Below are positions 27,726 to 36,642 of a stretch of DNA of 64,000 nucleotides, piece by piece. Source of the DNA: Pseudomonas azotoformans (GTDB lineage Bacteria; Pseudomonadota; Gammaproteobacteria; Pseudomonadales; Pseudomonadaceae); the NCBI RefSeq assembly GCF_001579805.1, contig NZ_CP014546.1:868001-932000 (forward strand), given 5' to 3'. Under the pieces are notes generated by a model. The model did not search any database, was not told the origin of the DNA, and saw only the letters and a program-made list of their open reading frames with translations. Position numbers and translations under genes: made by a program. Each line of letters starts with the position of its first letter. The stretch's first letter is position 1.

Positions 27726-28899
27726 GGTCGGGCTCCGTGGCGCCTAACAAGCGGAAACATTCTTCCAATGCGTTTAACAATAGCTGCACCTGCGCCTCGG
27801 TGTGGGCCGCCGTCAAGGTCACGCGCAAACGCGCGCTGCCGGCCGGCACAGTGGGTGGGCGAATGGCGGTGACCATCAGGCCGCGCTCGCGCAGCATCTG
27901 CGACAGGCGCATGGCCTTGGCGCTGTCGCCGATCACAATCGGCTGGATCGGCGTGAAGCTGTCCATCAGGTCCAGCCCGAGCTGCTCGGCGCCGTGACGG
28001 AACTGGCGGATCAGGTCGTTGAGGTGCTCGCGTCGCCAATGTTCGGTGCGCAAAAGCTCCAGGCTTTTCAAGGTGGCGCAGGCCAGTGCCGGCGGTTGGC
28101 TGGTGGTGTAGATGTACGGGCGCGCGAACTGGATCAGGCTTTCGATCAGTTCTTCACTGCCCGCCACAAAAGCGCCTGCCGTGCCGAACGCCTTGCCGAG
28201 GGTGCCGACCAGTACTGGCACGTCGTCCTGGCTCAGGCCGAAGTGCTCGACGATACCGCCGCCGTTGGCACCCAGTGGGCCGAAACCATGGGCATCATCC
28301 ACCATCAACCAGGCGCCCTTGGCCTTGGTTTCACGGGCCAGCGCGGGCAGGTCAGCCAGGTCGCCGTCCATGCTGAATACGCCATCGGTGACCACCAGGG
28401 TATTGCCGGTGGCTTTCTCCAGGCGCTTGGCCAGGCTTGCAGCGTCGTTATGCAGGTAGCGATTGAAACGCGCCCCCGACAGCAAGCCCGCATCCAGCAA
28501 CGAGGCATGGTTGAGCCGGTCTTCCAGCACCGTATCGCCCTGCCCCACCAACGCCGTGACCGCACCGAGATTGGCCATGTAGCCGGTGGTAAACAGCAGC
28601 GCACGCGGACGGCCGGTAAGGTCGGCCAGCGCTTCTTCCAGCTCATGGTGCGGCGCCGCATGCCCGACCACCAAGTGCGAAGCACCGCCGCCCACGCCCC
28701 AGCGGGACGCACCGGCGCGCCAGGCTTCAATCACTTGCGGGTGATTGGCCAGGCCCAGGTAATCGTTATTGCAGAACGCCAGCAGCGGCTTGCCGTCCAC
28801 CACCACTTCCGGGCCTTGGGGGCTGTCGAGCAGCGGGCGCTGGCGATAAAGGTGTTCGGCACGGCGGGCAGCGAGGCGCGCGGCGAGATCGAAAGACAT
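27718..28899 (-). CDS. bioF: 8-amino-7-oxononanoate synthase BioF
   Basis: A 393-residue PLP enzyme of the alpha-oxoamine synthase family that joins pimeloyl-ACP (or -CoA) and L-alanine. The segment [15 protein letters not shown], the [11 protein letters not shown] aspartate region, and [18 protein letters not shown] with the Schiff-base lysine are present. It lies three bases downstream of bioB and overlaps bioH, so it is inside one operon. Confidence 0.96.
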   Translation of the reverse strand: MSFDLAARLAARRAEHLYRQRPLLDSPQGPEVVVDGKPLLAFCNNDYLGLANHPQVIEAWRAGASRWGVGGGASHLVVGHAAPHHELEEALADLTGRPRALLFTTGYMANLGAVTALVGQGDTVLEDRLNHASLLDAGLLSGARFNRYLHNDAASLAKRLEKATGNTLVVTDGVFSMDGDLADLPALARETKAKGAWLMVDDAHGFGPLGANGGGIVEHFGLSQDDVPVLVGTLGKAFGTAGAFVAGSEELIESLIQFARPYIYTTSQPPALACATLKSLELLRTEHWRREHLNDLIRQFRHGAEQLGLDLMDSFTPIQPIVIGDSAKAMRLSQMLRERGLMVTAIRPPTVPAGSARLRVTLTAAHTEAQVQLLLNALEECFRLLGATEPDHA

Positions 28900-28902
28900 C
28901 CC

Positions 28903-29958
28903 TCACACCACAGCGTTATAGAACTGCTCGCTGCTCTTCTGCTCCACCAACGCCTGCTCGATCGCCGCCTGATGCACTTCATCCGCGTGTTCTTCACGAG
29001 CTTCCGGGAGGATGCCCAGGCGCGAGAACAGTTGCATGTCCTTGTCAGCCTGCGGGTTGGCGGTGGTCAGCAATTTGTCGCCGTAGAAAATCGAGTTGGC
29101 GCCGGCGAAGAACGCCAGGGCCTGCATCTGCTCGTTCATTGCCTCACGACCGGCCGACAGGCGTACATGGGACTGCGGCATCAGGATGCGCGCCACGGCG
29201 AGCATGCGGATGAAGTCGAATGGGTCGATGTCTTCGGCGTTTTCCAGCGGCGTACCGGCCACTTTCACCAACATGTTGATCGGCACCGACTCCGGATGCT
29301 CCGGCAGGTTGGCCAGTTGGATCAGCAAATTGGCGCGGTCGTCGAGGGACTCGCCCATGCCGAGGATGCCACCGGAGCAGATCTTCATCCCCGAATCCCG
29401 CACGTAGGCCAGGGTTTGCAGGCGCTCGCTATAGGTGCGGGTGGTGATGATGCTGCCGTAGAACTCGGGCGACGTATCCAGGTTGTGGTTGTAATAGTCC
29501 AGGCCGGCCTGGGCCAGGGCTTCGGTCTGGTCCTGGTCGAGGCGGCCAAGGGTCATGCACGTTTCCAGGCCCATGGCCTTCACGCCTTTGACCATCTGCA
29601 GCACGTAGGGCATGTCTTTGGCCGACGGGTGCTTCCAGGCGGCGCCCATGCAGAAGCGGGTCGAGCCGATAGCTTTGGCGCGGGCAGCCTCTTCGAGGAC
29701 CTTCTGCACTTCCATCAGCTTCTCTTTTTCCAGGCCAGTGTTGTAGTGGCCCGACTGCGGACAATATTTGCAATCTTCCGGGCAGGCGCCGGTCTTGATC
29801 GACAGCAGCGTCGACACCTGGACACGGTTGGCGTCGAAATGCGCGCGGTGCACGGTCTGCGCCTGGAACAGCAGGTCATTGAACGGCTGTACGAACAGTG
29901 CCTTGACTTCGGCGAGGGACCAATCGTGACGCAAAGTGGCGGTGGTGCTGGCGCTCAT
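28903..29958 (-). CDS. bioB: Biotin synthase BioB (radical SAM)
   Basis: A 351-residue radical SAM enzyme that inserts sulfur into dethiobiotin. The 4Fe-4S motif CPEDCKYC is C59, C63 and C66, followed by [16 protein letters not shown]. The 2Fe-2S cluster ligands lie in [25 protein letters not shown] and the later SAGRE. It is the promoter-proximal gene of the operon bioBFHCD. The divergent promoter has a perfect -35 box and a BirA-type operator. Confidence 0.98.
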   Translation of the reverse strand: MSASTTATLRHDWSLAEVKALFVQPFNDLLFQAQTVHRAHFDANRVQVSTLLSIKTGACPEDCKYCPQSGHYNTGLEKEKLMEVQKVLEEAARAKAIGSTRFCMGAAWKHPSAKDMPYVLQMVKGVKAMGLETCMTLGRLDQDQTEALAQAGLDYYNHNLDTSPEFYGSIITTRTYSERLQTLAYVRDSGMKICSGGILGMGESLDDRANLLIQLANLPEHPESVPINMLVKVAGTPLENAEDIDPFDFIRMLAVARILMPQSHVRLSAGREAMNEQMQALAFFAGANSIFYGDKLLTTANPQADKDMQLFSRLGILPEAREEHADEVHQAAIEQALVEQKSSEQFYNAVV

Positions 29959-30033
29959 GGGCGATTCCTTGATTATGCTTTGGCAAGCGCTGCGGGAAGG
30001 GCAATACCCACAGGCACGACACGGATGCTCGGC

Positions 30034-30062
30034 ATATTTAAGGAAGATTCATGCACTGTCAA
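30034..30062 (-). promoter_or_regulatory. bioB promoter
   Basis: On the minus strand TTGACA (30062-30057) is a perfect -35 hexamer. A weak -10 (TAAATA or AAATAT, 30040-30034) follows 16-17 bases later. Transcription would begin about 70 bases before the bioB ATG. Confidence 0.6.
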
Positions 30063-30788
30063 CCAGCCTACAAACACCAGGTTTACATCTGGTTAAAAAA
30101 CACCCAAACCTGTTTAATCTGCGATGAGGCCACGCAATCAGCCGACTCTGTGTGCAACGTCTGCGAAACCGAGCTGCCGTGGCTGATAGAACACTGCAAC
30201 CTGTGCGCCCTGCCCTTGCCGATGGAGGGGTTGATCTGCGGCCAATGCCAGAAACATCCGCCGGCCTTTAAACAGGTGATCGCGCCCTGGACCTACAGCT
30301 TTCCGGTCGACAGCCTGATCAGCCGCTTCAAGCACCAAGCGCGCTGGCCCCTGGGGCAGATGCTGGCGCGGCTGTTGGCGCAGCATATGCAACATCGCTT
30401 CGACAACACCGGACTCACACGCCCCGACTGCCTGCTGCCGGTACCCATGGCCCGCAAGCGCCTGCGTGAACGCGGCTATAACCAGGCCTTGATGCTGGCG
30501 CGCTGGCTCAGCCACGACTTGCACATTCCCTACGATGAACACCTGTTGTTACGCCCCCATGAAACCGTGGCGCAACAAGCCCTCGATGCCAAGACCCGAC
30601 AACGCAACCTGCTCGGCGCTTTCGCCCTGGCGCCCGACGCACGGGTGCAAGGCCGTCACTTCGCGCTGGTGGACGACGTACTCACCACTGGCGCGACCGC
30701 CCACAGCCTGGCGCGGTTGTTGATGAATGCCGGCGCACGACAAGTCGATGTGTACTGCGTGGCCCGCACGCCCAAACCGGGCAGTTGA
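30051..30788 (+). CDS. comF: ComF family phosphoribosyltransferase-like protein
   Basis: A 245-residue ComF/GntX-type protein. N-terminal cysteine pairs (CLICDE, CNVC, CNLC, CGQC) look like zinc ribbons. The C-terminus holds the phosphoribosyltransferase PRPP loop FALVDDVLTTGATAHSLARL. The region VPMARKRLRERGYNQALMLA is a family signature. ComF proteins aid DNA uptake in competent species and related GntX proteins have been linked to gluconate use or DNA repair; the role in pseudomonads is not settled. The ATG has AAGGAAG upstream. It is divergent from bioB, and the BirA operator lies inside its first codons. Confidence 0.9.
   Translation: MHCQPAYKHQVYIWLKNTQTCLICDEATQSADSVCNVCETELPWLIEHCNLCALPLPMEGLICGQCQKHPPAFKQVIAPWTYSFPVDSLISRFKHQARWPLGQMLARLLAQHMQHRFDNTGLTRPDCLLPVPMARKRLRERGYNQALMLARWLSHDLHIPYDEHLLLRPHETVAQQALDAKTRQRNLLGAFALAPDARVQGRHFALVDDVLTTGATAHSLARLLMNAGARQVDVYCVARTPKPGS
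30056..30088. promoter_or_regulatory. BirA operator (biotin repressor site)
   Basis: CTGTCAACC-N15-GGTTTACAT (30056-30064 and 30080-30088) compares with the BirA consensus TTGTAAACC-N14-16-GGTTTACAA at 7/9 and 8/9. The left half-site covers the -35 box of bioB, so BirA-biotinyl-AMP binding would block transcription. It also lies within the first codons of comF. Confidence 0.8.
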
Positions 30789-30840
30789 CTTGACTCCGGC
30801 CACCCTTGCCCGCAACGTTCGGCTTATCCCATCGAAGCGT

Positions 30841-31611
30841 ATGCCCATGTCTCTGCCAACGTCCCTCAGTCAACACATCATCCGCCGTCCCCAGCGCATT
30901 GCCTTGCTGGCGCACATCGCTGAGCAGGGCTCCATCACCCGCGCGGCAAAGAGCGCGGGCTTGAGCTACAAAGCGGCGTGGGATGCCATCGACGAGTTGA
31001 ACAACTTGGCGCAAAAGCCCTTGGTAGAACGCAGTGTCGGCGGTAAAGGCGGCGGCGGCGCCAGGTTGACGGTCGAAGGTGAGCGTGTGTTGCGTCTTTA
31101 CCAGCGCCTGCAAGTGGTGCAGGCCGAAGTGCTGGGCTCGGACGAAGCCGCCAGCGATTTCAATCTACTGGGCCGCTTGATGCTGCGCACCAGCGCACGT
31201 AACCAACTGCATGGCCAGGTCGTCGCCATCGAGCAGCATGGCCGCAATGATCTGATCCGCCTGCAACTGGCCGGGGGGCTGACCCTGGCTGCGCAGATCA
31301 CCCACGACAGCACCCAGCGACTGGAGCTGGAAACCGGCGTGGAAGTGGTCGCACTGATAAAGGCCGGCTGGCTGGAATTGCTCGCACCCGATGCCTTCGC
31401 AACAACTGGACACAATTGCATGAGCGGCATCGTCGACGCCATTCTCGACGCAGAGGACGGGCCCAGCGAAGTGCGTGTCACCCTGCCCAGCGGCCAGGTT
31501 TTGTGCGCCCTGGCGCAGCCCGCCACGCTCAAGGCGCTGCGCGTGACCGAAGGCAAAGCGATCCAGGTTCAATTTGCGCCGAGTAATGTGCTGCTCGGCA
31601 CGCCGGTGTAA
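30841..31611 (+). CDS. modE: Molybdate-responsive regulator ModE family
   Basis: A 256-residue regulator. The N-terminal winged helix-turn-helix is ALLAHIAEQGSITRAAKSAG followed by LSYKAAWDAIDELNN. Two C-terminal Mop/TOBE-like domains (about residues 117-256) bind molybdate: RTSARNQLHGQVVAIEQHG and then GHNCMSGIVDAILDAEDGPS. Length and layout match E. coli ModE. No mod transporter genes lie alongside in this window. An alternative ATG lies two codons later; the RBS is weak for both. Confidence 0.88.
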   Translation: MPMSLPTSLSQHIIRRPQRIALLAHIAEQGSITRAAKSAGLSYKAAWDAIDELNNLAQKPLVERSVGGKGGGGARLTVEGERVLRLYQRLQVVQAEVLGSDEAASDFNLLGRLMLRTSARNQLHGQVVAIEQHGRNDLIRLQLAGGLTLAAQITHDSTQRLELETGVEVVALIKAGWLELLAPDAFATTGHNCMSGIVDAILDAEDGPSEVRVTLPSGQVLCALAQPATLKALRVTEGKAIQVQFAPSNVLLGTPV

Positions 31612-31628
31612 GGGGTCCGCTATTTAAA

Positions 31629-31662
31629 CTGCAACAATTTCGTCACGCCCGCTCCTTATGGT
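31629..31662 (+). promoter_or_regulatory. Candidate PHO box and -10 of phoX
   Basis: CTGCAAC-AATT-TCGTCAC (31629-31646) fits the CTGTMAT-N4-CTGTMAY consensus at 10 of 14 fixed positions. A TATGGT (-10-like) starts 11 bases after it, at 31657. This is the spacing seen in PhoB-activated promoters, where the box replaces the -35. The match is imperfect. Confidence 0.45.
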
Positions 31663-31689
31663 GTCTGCAAAAACCGCAGGGAGCCTGAG

Positions 31690-33588
31690 ATGAGCCTATT
31701 AGAAGAAAACCAAGCCACCGACCTTGAGCAAATGGTCGGCCTCACCCGCCGCCGCTTCATCGGCGCCGGTGCCCTGTGCGGTGCCGCGATGTTCCTGGGT
31801 GGCAACCTGCTGAGCCGCAGCGCTCTCGCCGTCAACGCCGCCAGCGCCAGCCCGTTGCTGGGCTTCACCAGCATCGCCGCCGCCACCAGCGACGCCATCA
31901 CCTTGCCGCCGGGCTACAGCGCGTCGGTGCTGATCAGCTGGGGCCAGCCGCTGAGCAAGAACGCGCCGGCCTTCGACCCGTCCGGCAACGGCACGGCCAA
32001 GGCCCAGGAACAGCAGTTCGGCGACAACAACGACGGCATGAGCCTGTTTGCCTTCCCCGGTGACGACAACCGCGCGCTGATGGCGATCAACAACGAATAC
32101 ACCAACTACCGCTACCTCTTCGCCCACGGCGGCGCGCCGCAATCGGCCGAAGACGTGCACAAGGCCCAGGCCAGCGAAGGCGTGTCGGTCATCGAAGTGC
32201 GGCGCAAGGGCGACACCTGGCAGTTCGTGCAGGACTCGCGTTACAACCGCCGCATCCACGGCAACTCGCCGATCCGCCTCAGTGGCCCCGCCGCCGGCCA
32301 CGACTGGCTGAAAACCAGCGCCGACAAATCCGGCAAAAAAGTCCTGGGCACCTTCCAGAACTGTGCCAACGGCAAGACGCCATGGGGCACTTATCTGACG
32401 TGTGAAGAGAACTTCACCGACTGTTTCGGCAGCAGCAACCCACAACAAACCTTCGATGCCGGGCAGAAACGCTATGGCGTGGTCGCCGCCAGCAAAGACA
32501 TCAACTGGCATCAGCACGACCCGCGTTTCGATATGGCCAAGAACCCCAACGAACTCAACCGCCACGGTTGGGTGGTGGAAATCGACCCGTTCGACCCGCA
32601 ATCCACCCCAGCCAAACGCACAGCCCTGGGCCGCTTCAAGCACGAAAACGCCGCCCTGGCCGAAACCCGCGACGGCCGCGCCGTGGTGTACATGGGCGAC
32701 GATGAGCGCGGCGAGTTCATCTACAAGTTCGTCAGCCGCGACAAGATCAACCACAAGAACCCCAAGGCCAACAAAGACCTGCTCGACCACGGCACCTTGT
32801 ATGTGGCGATCTTCGACGCGGGCGACGGCAACGCCGACCACCCCAAGGGCAAGGGCCAATGGGTCGAGCTGACCCACGGCAAAAACGGCATCGACGCCAG
32901 CACCGGCTTCGCCAGCCAGGCCGAAGTGCTGATCCACGCGCGCCTAGCCGCCAGTGTGGTGAAAGCCACGCGCATGGACCGCCCGGAATGGATCGTGGTC
33001 AGCCCCACCGACGGCCAGGTCTATTGCACCCTGACCAACAACGCCAAGCGCGGTGAAGAGGGCCAGCCGGTGGGAGGCCCCAACCCGCGTGAGAAAAACG
33101 TCTACGGCCAGATCCTGCGCTGGAAGGCCGACGCCGATAACCACGGCGCCTCGGAATTCACCTGGGACCTGTTCGTGGTGGCCGGCAACCCTGGCGTGCA
33201 CGCCGGCACGCCGAAGGGTGGTTCGTCGAACATCAACCCGCAGAACATGTTCAACAGCCCGGACGGGTTGGGCTTCGACAAGGCCGGGCGATTGTGGATC
33301 CTGACGGATGGGGACTACAGCAACGCAGGTGACTTCGCCGGCATGGGCAACAACCAGATGTTGTGTGCTGACCCTTCCACCGGGGAAATCCGCCGCTTCA
33401 TGGTCGGACCGGTGGCCTGTGAAGTGACGGGCATCAGCTTCTCGCCGGATCAAAAGACGCTGTTTGTGGGGATCCAGCACCCAGGCGAAACCGGTGGTTC
33501 GACTTGGCCGGAGCATCTGCCGAATGGCAAGCCGCGCTCGTCGGTGATGGCGATTCGGCGGGATGACGGCGGTATCGTCGGCGCCTGA
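31690..33588 (+). CDS. phoX: PhoX-family alkaline phosphatase
   Basis: A 632-residue protein of the PhoX/DUF839 family, a calcium- and iron-dependent phosphatase exported folded by Tat. The Tat signal LTRRRFIGAGALCGAAMFLG has its twin arginines at R20-R22. Mature segments NNDGMSLFAF, INNEYTN, GGWGTYLTCEEN-like (TPWGTYLTCEEN) and SSNINPQNMFNSPDGLGFD are typical of the family's metal-binding propeller. It would release phosphate from organic esters in the periplasm when phosphate is scarce. Family members are usually PhoB-regulated and a candidate PHO box lies upstream. Confidence 0.92.
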   Translation: MSLLEENQATDLEQMVGLTRRRFIGAGALCGAAMFLGGNLLSRSALAVNAASASPLLGFTSIAAATSDAITLPPGYSASVLISWGQPLSKNAPAFDPSGNGTAKAQEQQFGDNNDGMSLFAFPGDDNRALMAINNEYTNYRYLFAHGGAPQSAEDVHKAQASEGVSVIEVRRKGDTWQFVQDSRYNRRIHGNSPIRLSGPAAGHDWLKTSADKSGKKVLGTFQNCANGKTPWGTYLTCEENFTDCFGSSNPQQTFDAGQKRYGVVAASKDINWHQHDPRFDMAKNPNELNRHGWVVEIDPFDPQSTPAKRTALGRFKHENAALAETRDGRAVVYMGDDERGEFIYKFVSRDKINHKNPKANKDLLDHGTLYVAIFDAGDGNADHPKGKGQWVELTHGKNGIDASTGFASQAEVLIHARLAASVVKATRMDRPEWIVVSPTDGQVYCTLTNNAKRGEEGQPVGGPNPREKNVYGQILRWKADADNHGASEFTWDLFVVAGNPGVHAGTPKGGSSNINPQNMFNSPDGLGFDKAGRLWILTDGDYSNAGDFAGMGNNQMLCADPSTGEIRRFMVGPVACEVTGISFSPDQKTLFVGIQHPGETGGSTWPEHLPNGKPRSSVMAIRRDDGGIVGA

Positions 33589-33597
33589 TAGGGCCTC

Positions 33598-33628
33598 TGT
33601 GGTGAGGGGGCTTGCCCCACTCACCACA
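33598..33628. repeat. Small REP-type palindrome
   Basis: TGTGGTGAGGGGG-CTTG-CCCCACTCACCACA is a near-perfect inverted repeat between phoX and srkA. Its outline (TGTGG-GAGG-GCTTGC-CC) resembles the larger palindrome at 48878-48972. It may also act as a transcription terminator or mRNA stabiliser. Confidence 0.65.
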
Positions 33629-33711
33629 ACAGCACAGTCACCACCTATCTCAACGTTGGTGGGTTACCATACCCGGCCGGACGCGGCGCCCTGCTGCGCG
33701 CAGGAGTTCGC

Positions 33712-34686
33712 ATGGCCCACCCGTTTGAAACACTCACGCCCGACCTGGTGCTCGACGCTGTCGAAAGCATCGGTTTTCTCAGCGATGCTCGCGTTCTGGC
33801 GCTCAACAGCTACGAAAACCGCGTCTATCAAGTGGGCATCGAAGACTCGGAACCGCTGATCGCCAAGTTCTATCGGCCGCAGCGTTGGACCAACGAGGCA
33901 ATCCTCGAAGAACACCGCTTCACTTTCGAACTGGCCGAATGCGAAGTGCCGGTGGTCGCGCCATTGATCCACAACGGCGAAAGCCTGTTCGAACACGCCG
34001 GTTTCCGCTTCACCCTGTTCCCCCGCCGTGGCGGCCGTGCGCCGGAGCCGGGTAATCTCGATCAGCTGTATCGCCTTGGGCAATTGCTCGGACGTTTGCA
34101 TGCGGTGGGCTCCACCCGCCCGTTCGAACACCGCGAAGCCTTGGGCGTGAAGAACTTCGGTCACGACTCACTCACCACCTTGCTTGAAGGCAATTTCATT
34201 CCCAAGAGCCTGCTGCCGGCCTACGAGTCCGTGGCCCGCGACCTGCTCAAGCGTGTGGAAGAGGTGTACAAAGCCACGCCGCACAAGAACATCCGCATGC
34301 ACGGCGATTGCCACCCCGGCAACATGATGTGCCGCGACGAGATGTTCCATATCGTCGACCTGGACGACTGCCGCATGGGCCCGGCGGTGCAAGACCTGTG
34401 GATGATGCTCGCCGGAGATCGTCAGGAATGTCTGGGACAGTTGTCGGAACTGATGGACGGCTACCAGGAATTCCATGACTTCGACCCGCGTGAACTGGCG
34501 CTGATCGAACCGCTGCGTGCCTTGCGCCTGATGCACTACAGCGCCTGGCTGGCACGGCGTTGGGACGACCCGGCGTTCCCCCACAGCTTCCCGTGGTTTG
34601 GCAGCGAGCGGTATTGGGGCGATCAGGTGTTGGCATTGCGCGAACAATTGGCCGCCTTGAATGAAGAGCCATTGAAGCTGTTTTGA
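33712..34686 (+). CDS. srkA: Stress response kinase A (SrkA/RdoA/YihE)
   Basis: A 324-residue kinase of the APH-like fold that protects against stress-linked cell death in E. coli. The lysine segment LIAKFYRPQRWTNEAILEEH and Brenner-type catalytic loop MHGDCHPGNMM are present, followed by HIVDLDDCRMGPAVQDLWMM, which carries the metal-binding aspartate. The length (328 in E. coli) matches. The ATG is preceded by CAGGAG. It stands alone on the plus strand. Confidence 0.93.
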   Translation: MAHPFETLTPDLVLDAVESIGFLSDARVLALNSYENRVYQVGIEDSEPLIAKFYRPQRWTNEAILEEHRFTFELAECEVPVVAPLIHNGESLFEHAGFRFTLFPRRGGRAPEPGNLDQLYRLGQLLGRLHAVGSTRPFEHREALGVKNFGHDSLTTLLEGNFIPKSLLPAYESVARDLLKRVEEVYKATPHKNIRMHGDCHPGNMMCRDEMFHIVDLDDCRMGPAVQDLWMMLAGDRQECLGQLSELMDGYQEFHDFDPRELALIEPLRALRLMHYSAWLARRWDDPAFPHSFPWFGSERYWGDQVLALREQLAALNEEPLKLF

Positions 34687-34741
34687 CGGACAAATATCCT
34701 TACAATCGCGCTTTGTTAGCTGCCTAAGCAAGGATTCTGCA

Positions 34742-35626
34742 ATGCAAGCCGCCAACCCCCGCAAGGGGTACATCCTGGGCCTGAGCGCCTACGTCATCTG
34801 GGGTCTGTTCCCGCTCTACTTCAAAGCCATCGCCAGCGTGCCCGCCGCCGAGATCATCGTGCACCGCGTTTTGTGGTCGGCGTTGTTCGGCGGTTTGCTG
34901 TTGATGGTGTGGAAGCATCCCGGCTGGTTCCGCGAGTTGCGCGACAACCCCAAGCGCCTGGCGATCCTGGCCCTCAGTGGTTCACTGATTGCGGGTAACT
35001 GGCTGACGTATGTGTGGTCGGTGAACACCGGGCGCATGCTGGAAGCGAGCCTGGGTTACTACATCAACCCATTGGTGAACGTGGTGCTGGGCATGCTGAT
35101 CCTGGGTGAGCGCCTGCGCCGCTTGCAGTGGGTCGCCGTCGGGCTGGCGGCCGTGGGTGTGGCCCAACAGGTGTGGCAGGTCGGCAGCTTGCCGTGGGTG
35201 TCGCTGGTGCTGGCGTTGACCTTTGGCTTCTACGGGCTGATTCGCAAGCAGGCGCCGGTCAAGGCGCTGCCGGGGCTGGTGGTGGAAACCTGGATGCTGG
35301 TGCCGATTGCAGTTGCCTGGTTGCTGTTCAACCCGACCGCCCATAGCGCGCAGATGGCGTTCTGGAGTACGTCCGAAGCCTGGTGGCTGGTGGCGGCCGG
35401 CCCGGTGACGCTGATCCCGCTGGTGTGTTTCAACGCCGCCGCACGGCATTTGCCCTACACAGCGTTGGGCTTTTTGCAGTACGTCGCGCCGACCCTGGTA
35501 TTGCTCGAAGCCGTGCTGCTGTTCGGCGAACACCTGGCACCGAGCACGCTGACCGCGTTCGCCTTCATCTGGGCGGGGCTGGTGGTGTATAGCGTGGATA
35601 TCTGGCTCAGCGTGCGCAAACGTTGA
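34742..35626 (+). CDS. rarD: EamA-family transporter RarD
   Basis: A 294-residue membrane protein with about ten helices, in the two-EamA-repeat layout. The starting segment GYILGLSAYVIWGLFPLYFK and LGYYINPLVNVVLGMLILGE are diagnostic of RarD. The protein is linked to chloramphenicol sensitivity in some species, but its natural substrate is unknown. The GGATT upstream of the ATG is weak. It ends 237 bases before the convergent GcvR gene. Confidence 0.93.
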   Translation: MQAANPRKGYILGLSAYVIWGLFPLYFKAIASVPAAEIIVHRVLWSALFGGLLLMVWKHPGWFRELRDNPKRLAILALSGSLIAGNWLTYVWSVNTGRMLEASLGYYINPLVNVVLGMLILGERLRRLQWVAVGLAAVGVAQQVWQVGSLPWVSLVLALTFGFYGLIRKQAPVKALPGLVVETWMLVPIAVAWLLFNPTAHSAQMAFWSTSEAWWLVAAGPVTLIPLVCFNAAARHLPYTALGFLQYVAPTLVLLEAVLLFGEHLAPSTLTAFAFIWAGLVVYSVDIWLSVRKR

Positions 35627-35689
35627 TCAAATAACGTACAAACCTCTGCAGGCTACAGGGCGCGTGGCTTGCAGACATCCACCCCAAGG

Positions 35690-35810
35690 TTATCCACAAC
35701 CTGGTCCCCGCCATTTGTGCACAAGCTTTTGAAATTGCTCGTTTTTTGCTCAAACAGCGAAGAACCCCGGCCGGCGTGGGCTGGCGAGGGGTCTCTACAG
35801 GTTATCCACA
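35690..35810. other. Intergenic pair of exact DnaA boxes
   Basis: TTATCCACA occurs at 35690-35698 and again at 35802-35810, 112 bases apart and in the same direction, in the 237-base gap between rarD and gcvR. No AT-rich unwinding tract or further clear boxes are seen, and no dnaA/dnaN gene is nearby, so this is not read as oriC. Confidence 0.55.
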
Positions 35811-35863
35811 GGCCCATGCAAGATTTCCATGCATAACCCTGTGGGCAGATTATTCCTCGTCAT

Positions 35864-36376
35864 TTATTCCTCGTGGTGCAGTTCCACCATCAAGTCATCG
35901 GCCAGGGTTTCCAGGGACAGCTGCAAGGTGTCCAGGGATAACGCGGTCGGCACCTGCAACAGCGCCTCGGCGGTAAACAACGGATCGCCGCTCATGGGGG
36001 CCGGGCGCACATCGGTGCTCAGGCTCTCCAGGTTCACGCCCTGCTGGCTCAGCAGCGCGGTGATCTCGCGCACAATGCCCGCACGGTCATTGCCCACCAG
36101 CGTCATCATGATCGATTTGGACGCCGACGCTTGCCCACTACTGCCCTCGCCCACCAGCACGCGAATGCCATGGGTGGATAAATCCTCCAACGCCCCGACC
36201 AACGCCTGACGGTGCTCTGTAGGCACGCTGACCCGCAGGATCCCGGCAAACTGCCCGGCCATGTGCGCCATGCGGCTTTCCAGCCAGTTGCCACCGTGGG
36301 CGGCGATATTCTGCGCGATGCGCTCGACCAGGCCGGGTTTGTCGGCAGCGATAATTGTGAGTACAAGATGGTCCAT
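35864..36376 (-). CDS. gcvR: Glycine cleavage system regulator GcvR-like double ACT protein
   Basis: A 170-residue protein of two ACT domains. The first (residues about 1-80) is VLTIIAADKPGLVERIAQNI with RMAHMAGQFAG. The second (about 90-165) is MMTLVGNDRAGIVREITALL with TDVRPAPMSG. GcvR in E. coli is an accessory protein that blocks GcvA activation of the glycine cleavage genes in response to glycine. The length matches, and its role here is inferred from that homology. The start ATG is at 36376, upstream of a long intergenic region shared with glcB. Confidence 0.85.
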   Translation of the reverse strand: MDHLVLTIIAADKPGLVERIAQNIAAHGGNWLESRMAHMAGQFAGILRVSVPTEHRQALVGALEDLSTHGIRVLVGEGSSGQASASKSIMMTLVGNDRAGIVREITALLSQQGVNLESLSTDVRPAPMSGDPLFTAEALLQVPTALSLDTLQLSLETLADDLMVELHHEE

Positions 36377-36479
36377 GGCAACGCCCTCTGGAATTCAATC
36401 TACAAGGTGGACCCGAAGGCCCTCGATAACAAATCGTGTACCATTTTTATATTTATCTGGAACAATCCAATAGTTTTTT

Positions 36480-36496
36480 GAGAACATCCGGTTCTC
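36480..36496. promoter_or_regulatory. Perfect dyad GAGAAC-N5-GTTCTC
   Basis: The palindrome GAGAAC-ATCCG-GTTCTC lies in the 266-base divergent gap between gcvR and glcB, about 105 bases upstream of the gcvR start and 147 from glcB. It may be a regulator site, but no regulator can be named. Confidence 0.35.
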
Positions 36497-36568
36497 CGCT
36501 GTGACCGTACGACCAAAGTGGGTCGCTAAACGACGTATTTAGTCTAATTTTCACAACCGCAAGTCATC

Positions 36569-36596
36569 ATGTAGTATGCGCAACCTGGCACTACAT
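36569..36596. promoter_or_regulatory. Inverted repeat upstream of glcB
   Basis: ATGTAGT (36569-36575) and ACTACAT (36590-36596) form a perfect 7-bp dyad with 14 bases between, ending 46 bases before the glcB start. A dimeric regulator of glyoxylate metabolism is a plausible binder, but this is inference. Confidence 0.4.
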
Positions 36597-36642
36597 AATG
36601 AAAATCTAAAAAGCGCTTAAGCTGTGCAGAGTGAGGCAAGCA

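Noticed and set aside
35690..35810. DnaA boxes as a replication origin
   Set aside because: Only two exact boxes, no AT-rich melting region, and no dnaA, dnaN or gidA-type neighbours in the window.
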